DNA from: Streptococcus suis
GTDB lineage: Bacteria > Bacillota > Bacilli > Lactobacillales > Streptococcaceae
DNA: 64,000 bases
Reading direction: 5' to 3'
Assembly: GCF_002960425.1 (NCBI RefSeq)
Contig: NZ_POIZ01000039.1
Span: forward strand, 18,380 to 82,379
The notes under the pieces were generated by a model. It was given only the letters and a program-made list of their open reading frames with translations. It ran no database searches and had not been told where the DNA came from. The position numbers were made by a program, and so were the translations under genes. This document shows, piece by piece, positions 60,271 to 64,000 of this stretch (positions are counted from its first letter, which is position 1; each line of letters opens with the position of its first letter).

Positions 60271-61167
60271 ATGACCCCAAAACAAATCGAAGCACGTTGT
60301 TTGACCGTTTCAGCTCTTATCAATGGCTTAAACGGGTTGGCAGGGTTGGCTGTCTATATTATGACAGACCTCAACGCCCTCCTGCTTGATGGGGTGTTTT
60401 CCCTCATTGCTTTTGTTTCCTCACTGGTCGCTTTTCATATTTCCAAACACAGTCATAGAAAAACTGAAACCTTCCCCCAAGGATTACACTTTTTAGAGCC
60501 CCTCTATGCCATTATGAAATCCTTGGCAACCTTACTCTTGCTGATTTTTGCTGTTCTTGAAACAGCCGCAACCGCCTTTGCCTACTTTGTCCACGGCATT
60601 GCACACAAGATGACCACGGGTCCTGTCCTACCCTATACAAGCATTATGCTCTTTATTTGTTTTAGCTTGTATGGCTACAATCGCTACATGAATAAAAAAA
60701 TCGGCAATATCTCAACTATTATTGCTGCCGAGGCCAAGGGCAACTTAATTGACGGCTTGATTTCAGCCGCCATTGGTCTTGCCTTTCTATTCTTAGCCTT
60801 TATCCCAAACAACAGTTCTCTGGATTTCCTACATTATACAGGTGATTTCTTCGTAACCCTTACGCTTGCCATCATTTCATTTAAAGAGCCTCTCACCCTA
60901 CTCATTTATTCCTTCAAAGAACTAGCCCACGGTACTGTCCATTTACCTGAAATTCAAGAATGTCTCTATGAGATTTTAGAACAGTACCTAGAGGAAACTG
61001 AGGATGTGGATATTCATATCTACAAACAAGGCATGCAGGTTCGAATTAAAATCCACTTGCAGGATGTTGAACATGATATTATGCGCCAACTTGTTGCCAA
61101 AAAGCCACATATCCTCAATACGCTCAAACAACATCACGAGTACATCACTGTAGAATATGCCCTCTAG
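60271..61167 (+). CDS. CDF-family-like cation transporter with altered metal site
   Basis: A 298-aa protein with about six helices and a C-terminal cytoplasmic domain, the cation diffusion facilitator plan. Helix 2 has LLLDGVFSLIA and helix 5 AEAKGNLIDGLIS. Compared with YiiP (Asp45/Asp49 and His153/Asp157), the equivalents are Asp40, Ser44, Gly157 and Asp161, so two of four site-A ligands are missing. The C-terminal domain keeps an acidic EETEDVDIHIYK tract (about 246-257). AGGAGG precedes the ATG. An AdcR-type box suggests zinc-dependent repression, unusual for an exporter. Confidence 0.82.
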   Translation: MTPKQIEARCLTVSALINGLNGLAGLAVYIMTDLNALLLDGVFSLIAFVSSLVAFHISKHSHRKTETFPQGLHFLEPLYAIMKSLATLLLLIFAVLETAATAFAYFVHGIAHKMTTGPVLPYTSIMLFICFSLYGYNRYMNKKIGNISTIIAAEAKGNLIDGLISAAIGLAFLFLAFIPNNSSLDFLHYTGDFFVTLTLAIISFKEPLTLLIYSFKELAHGTVHLPEIQECLYEILEQYLEETEDVDIHIYKQGMQVRIKIHLQDVEHDIMRQLVAKKPHILNTLKQHHEYITVEYAL

Positions 61168-61296
61168 CCTTCTAATCTCGATAACAATAAACACCCGTCT
61201 ATAACCTATCTAGCAGTTGGAAAAATCCAACTACTTTAGAAATGGTGAATAGTGGGTGATTTTTTTACATTTTAGTCAAAAAAATGGCTAGACTAA

Positions 61297-61320
61297 CAAA
61301 AAACCCGCAAGTTGCGAGTT
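61297..61320 (-). terminator. Terminator after the acyltransferase gene
   Basis: AACTCGCAA (61312-61320) pairs with TTGCGGGTT with one G-U pair, followed by TTTTTTG on the minus strand. The 61168-61296 gap also has a GTTGG/CCAAC hairpin (61216-61230) near the CDF-like gene end. Confidence 0.75.
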
Positions 61321-61328
61321 TCATTTAC

Positions 61329-62075
61329 TTATTTTTTATCCAACTGAGTACTTGGTTGCCAGAAGAAGCTGGCAATATAGCTAAAAACATAGGTCAAACC
61401 TAAGATAAGGGCAACCAGCAAAAGAACTGGAATACGGTAGAGATAGGTCAAGATATTTGGCTTTTTCTTGGTTTGGAAGGAGGCAGCATGGTCATCTAAT
61501 CGCTTGAATTCTGCTTCGATACGACTAGTCACTTCTGCTGTACCTGCATCATCCATACGCTTGATGTCCGAAACATCGATAGGATTTCCAAAAGCCACAT
61601 CGATTCGCTCACCAGCTAAGAGCCCCTTGATAGTCATGGGACCCACATAGGTAGCTGGCATGAGTTTGACCTTGGCTGACTTGGCAATGACCGCCACACC
61701 ACCTTTGAGCTCAGATGAATGACGACTTCCTGAAGGAAACATGACCAGCGAACGGTCACTTTTTTTCAACATGTTAACTGGATACTTGATGGCTGCCATG
61801 CCAGGATTTTCACGGTCAATGGGAAAGGCTCCACATTTTGAAATCCACCAGCCAAAACCACGGTCCTTGAAAAGTTCTTTTTTAGCCATAAAGATGAACT
61901 GCTTAGGAGCAGCTGCGTAGCCCAGAAAGACTGGATCCCAGAAAGTTTTGTGAGGGGCGATGAGGATATAATTCTCCTCCTGCGGCAAAATATTTTCTCT
62001 GTCATGGTAATGAATATTACCATTGATGGCCCACAACAAGAATGTTAATAGCGTTCGTAGATAAGAATAAAACAT
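61329..62075 (-). CDS. plsC: 1-acyl-sn-glycerol-3-phosphate acyltransferase
   Basis: Makes phosphatidic acid, 248 aa from the ATG at 62075 (AAGGAGA). APHKTFWDPVFLG (about 41-53) carries the HX4D catalytic motif, PIDRENPG the substrate-binding block and FPSGSRHSSE (about 113-122) the third motif, in which the usual Glu of FPEGTR is Ser. A C-terminal hydrophobic segment (about 212-235) may anchor it. Divergent from murE. Confidence 0.9.
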   Translation of the reverse strand: MFYSYLRTLLTFLLWAINGNIHYHDRENILPQEENYILIAPHKTFWDPVFLGYAAAPKQFIFMAKKELFKDRGFGWWISKCGAFPIDRENPGMAAIKYPVNMLKKSDRSLVMFPSGSRHSSELKGGVAVIAKSAKVKLMPATYVGPMTIKGLLAGERIDVAFGNPIDVSDIKRMDDAGTAEVTSRIEAEFKRLDDHAASFQTKKKPNILTYLYRIPVLLLVALILGLTYVFSYIASFFWQPSTQLDKK

Positions 62076-62186
62076 AGACTTCTCCTTTTTCAATCCCTCC
62101 TATTATAGCACAAATTTACTTCAGAAAGAAATATCACATTCATTCAATTCTGCCATCAAAATGCCCACTAATTACATAGCCCATAC

Positions 62187-62215
62187 TTGTCAAATGTCCC
62201 TGATAGGTTTACAAT
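62187..62215 (+). promoter_or_regulatory. Promoter giving a leaderless murE transcript
   Basis: TTGTCA (62187-62192) and TACAAT (62210-62215), 17 bp apart. The expected start point is 62222, the A of the murE ATG. Confidence 0.75.
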
Positions 62216-62221
62216 AGAAAC

Positions 62222-63667
62222 ATGATTACAATTGAACGAGTATTAGACATCTTAAAAGCGGATGACAACTTCCGCCAGATCAAACAAAATAATCAGACTG
62301 ACAGCACTTTGACGGAGGTCCAGTTCGACGCTCTCAGCTATGACAGCCGTACCGTTAGCCCTACGACCCTCTTTTTTGCCAAGGGTTTGGCCTTTAAGAA
62401 GGAATTTCTCGAGAAGGCTATTGAAAACGGACTTGCTTTTTACGTGTCTGAAATCGACTATGAGGTCGGCATTCCTGCTATCATCGTCCATAACATCAAG
62501 CAGGCTATGAGTCTAATTGCCATGGAATTTCATGGTCATCCCCAGAAAAAGCTCAAACTCCTAGCCTTCACTGGTACCAAAGGTAAGACAACTGCAGCAT
62601 ATTTTGCTTTTAACATTCTCAACATCAAGCACAAGCCTGCTATGCTTTCCACCATGAACACTACCCTGGACGGCAAAACCTTCTTCAAATCTGCCCTGAC
62701 CACTCCTGAAAGCCTGGACCTAATTGCCATGATGGCAGAGGCGGTTCAAAACGGTATGACCCACTTGATTATGGAAGTATCCAGCCAGGCCTATCTGGTC
62801 AAGCGGGTTTATGGGCTGACCTTTGATGTCGGCGTCTTCCTCAACATCAGCCCCGACCACATTGGGCCCATTGAGCACCCGACATTTGAGGACTATTTCT
62901 ACCACAAGCGTCTTTTGATGGACAATAGCAGAGCAGTTATTGTCAATGCTGGCATGGACCATTTTGAAGTGGTGAAAGAGCAAGTCATCTCCAAAGACCA
63001 TGACTTTTATGGACCGACTTCTGAAAATGAAATCACCCAGTCAGCAGGTTTTGACTTCACAGCGACCGGCAAATTAGCTGGCCACTATGACATCCAACTG
63101 ATCGGTGGCTTCAACCAAGAAAATGCCATCGCAGCTGGACTGGCCTGTCTCCGCTTGGGTGCAAGTCTGGAAGACATTCACACAGGAATTGCCCAAACCA
63201 ATGTCCCTGGCCGTATGGAAGTCCTGACTCAACAAAACGGAGCCAAGGTTTTTGTAGACTACGCCCACAACGGTGACAGTGTGAAAAAGCTAATCGATGT
63301 CGTCTTGGAACACCAGACAGGCAAGGTCATCTTGATTTTAGGCGCTCCTGGCAACAAGGGAGAAAGCAGACGCAAGGACTTCGGTCTGCTGCTTAATGAC
63401 TATCCGCAGATTGATGTTATCCTGACAGCTGATGATCCCAACCGTGAAGACCCTGCTGAAATTGCCCAGCAAATCCGCGCCCACATGACCCGACCAAGTG
63501 AGTTCATCTTAGACCGTGAAGAAGCCATTCGCACAGCTATGAGCCAGACTACCTCACCTCAGGATGCCGTCATCATTGCAGGCAAGGGAGCCGATGCCTA
63601 CCAGATTGTCAATGACCAGCGTCAAGACTATGCGGGCGACCTTGAAATCGCTAAAAAATATCGATAA
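62222..63667 (+). CDS. murE: UDP-N-acetylmuramoyl-L-alanyl-D-glutamate--L-lysine ligase
   Basis: Adds L-lysine to the peptidoglycan stem peptide, 481 aa. ATP-binding loop GTKGKTT (118-124), [13 protein letters not shown] (about 203-215) and VPGRMEVL (about 324-331) are Mur ligase motifs. The C-terminal site reads DDPNRED rather than DNPR, the pattern of the lysine-specific streptococcal and staphylococcal enzymes. No Shine-Dalgarno sequence precedes the ATG, which coincides with the predicted transcription start. Confidence 0.95.
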   Translation: MITIERVLDILKADDNFRQIKQNNQTDSTLTEVQFDALSYDSRTVSPTTLFFAKGLAFKKEFLEKAIENGLAFYVSEIDYEVGIPAIIVHNIKQAMSLIAMEFHGHPQKKLKLLAFTGTKGKTTAAYFAFNILNIKHKPAMLSTMNTTLDGKTFFKSALTTPESLDLIAMMAEAVQNGMTHLIMEVSSQAYLVKRVYGLTFDVGVFLNISPDHIGPIEHPTFEDYFYHKRLLMDNSRAVIVNAGMDHFEVVKEQVISKDHDFYGPTSENEITQSAGFDFTATGKLAGHYDIQLIGGFNQENAIAAGLACLRLGASLEDIHTGIAQTNVPGRMEVLTQQNGAKVFVDYAHNGDSVKKLIDVVLEHQTGKVILILGAPGNKGESRRKDFGLLLNDYPQIDVILTADDPNREDPAEIAQQIRAHMTRPSEFILDREEAIRTAMSQTTSPQDAVIIAGKGADAYQIVNDQRQDYAGDLEIAKKYR

Positions 63668-64000
63668 ACCCAAAACAAGAGGCTGGGCAAAAACTAGCCA
63701 ATAACTAAAAAATACACAGATAGATTCGAGCTGCTTCTGATGAAATCCAGCCGAACTGTCTGTGTTTTTCTTTCTGTTTCTACTATCTTGGACTAATTTC
63801 TTAGCCAATTTCGTGAGATTCATGCTCATTAGGAGGAAGCCTATCTCGGTTTCAACCACTTTTTGACCTCTGACATGGACTCTGCGTACGCCAAAAACAC
63901 CCTTCATCCTACCAAATACAGGTTCGACATCCACCTTGCGTTTGGCATAAATGCGGGCTCCCTCTTTACTTGTCAATTCCTCTTTGACTAAGTTCTTGAT
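63554..64000 (-). CDS. IS1182-family transposase, C-terminal part, reading past the IS end
   Basis: The frame enters at the window edge ([20 protein letters not shown]) and reads [21 protein letters not shown], with the DDE catalytic Glu in VEPVFGRMK. It continues through [21 protein letters not shown], typical of the end of these transposases. No stop codon occurs before the IS terminus near 63677, so the frame continues about 40 codons antisense to murE and stops at 63554. Whether the tail is translated is unknown. Confidence 0.75.
   Translation of the reverse strand: MKNLVKEELTSKEGARIYAKRKVDVEPVFGRMKGVFGVRRVHVRGQKVVETEIGFLLMSMNLTKLAKKLVQDSRNRKKNTDSSAGFHQKQLESICVFFSYWLVFAQPLVLGLSIFFSDFKVARIVLTLVIDNLVGIGSLACNDDGILR
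63677..64000 (-). mobile_element. End of an IS1182-type insertion sequence
   Basis: The left end appears near AAGAGGCTGGGCAAAAA (63677-63693), 9 bp after the murE stop, a sequence typical of streptococcal IS1182-family termini. The rest runs past the window end. No target duplication could be examined because the other end is not visible. Confidence 0.7.

Noticed and set aside
61189..61267. Possible long-stem terminator or riboswitch after the CDF-like gene
   Set aside because: CACCC and GGGTG could pair over 60 nt, but no known RNA family was recognised and the pairing is short.

Overview
The window reads as a low-GC Firmicute chromosome, most probably Streptococcus suis or a close relative. 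The pointers are the streptococcal ATP synthase order (c-a-b-delta-alpha-gamma-beta-epsilon), the murA-epuA-endA cluster, the lysine-type MurE, a large histidine-triad (Pht/HtpS-like) lipoprotein with AdcR-type zinc boxes, the rml/rgp rhamnose genes, and many extended -10 promoters of the TGGTATAAT type. Species assignment is an inference from gene content and was not tested by a search. No rRNA, tRNA, CRISPR array or prophage was seen. Almost all of the window is core housekeeping sequence, mostly on the minus strand.

Layout. 1-1257: truncated GPH sugar symporter with a cre site. 1451-4032: DUF1146, murA, epuA and endA. 4100-10378: the eight-gene F1Fo ATP synthase operon. 10519-13528: lipid kinase and ligA. 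13653-18559 (plus strand): a 45-aa ORF, a YraQ-type permease with its DUF1980 partner, zwf, an AlkD-like protein and a GNAT acetyltransferase. 18748-20757: infC-rpmI-rplT behind an L20-type leader, then cmk. 20766-21979: LysM protein, ferredoxin and EbsA. 22168-28607: dTDP-rhamnose synthesis (rmlA, C, B, D) and two rhamnan glycosyltransferases (rgpA/rgpB-like). 28712-33356: ZIP transporter, metA-dnaD-trmK-nif3, apt. 33383-38392: an unrecognised gene, recJ and cls. 38470-42902: miaA-hflX-unknown-rnz-SDR operon. 42971-50901: DUF3042, a tandem-repeat intergenic region, an MFS transporter, the 1506-aa Pht protein and a GntP-type permease. 50920-53150: folE-folP-folB-folK. 53318-61167: Nudix, VTC/DUF4956 pair, APC permease, unknown membrane protein, exoA and a CDF-like transporter. 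61329-64000: plsC, murE and the end of an IS element.

How the genes fit together. Several systems concern the cell envelope (murA, murE, rml/rgp, cls, plsC, LysM protein). Zinc or metal homeostasis recurs: Pht under two AdcR-like boxes, a CDF-like protein under another AdcR-like box, and a ZIP transporter under a DtxR-like palindrome.

The observations most worth following are: three genes (DUF1146, ligA, murE) whose -10 hexamer lies exactly 6 nt before the ATG, implying leaderless mRNAs; an AdcR-type box on the promoter of a CDF protein that has lost half of the usual metal site; an exact 41-bp-period five-copy array between DUF3042 and the MFS gene; two related palindromic repeat elements; an AUA start for infC; and a transposase frame that runs out of its IS into murE antisense.
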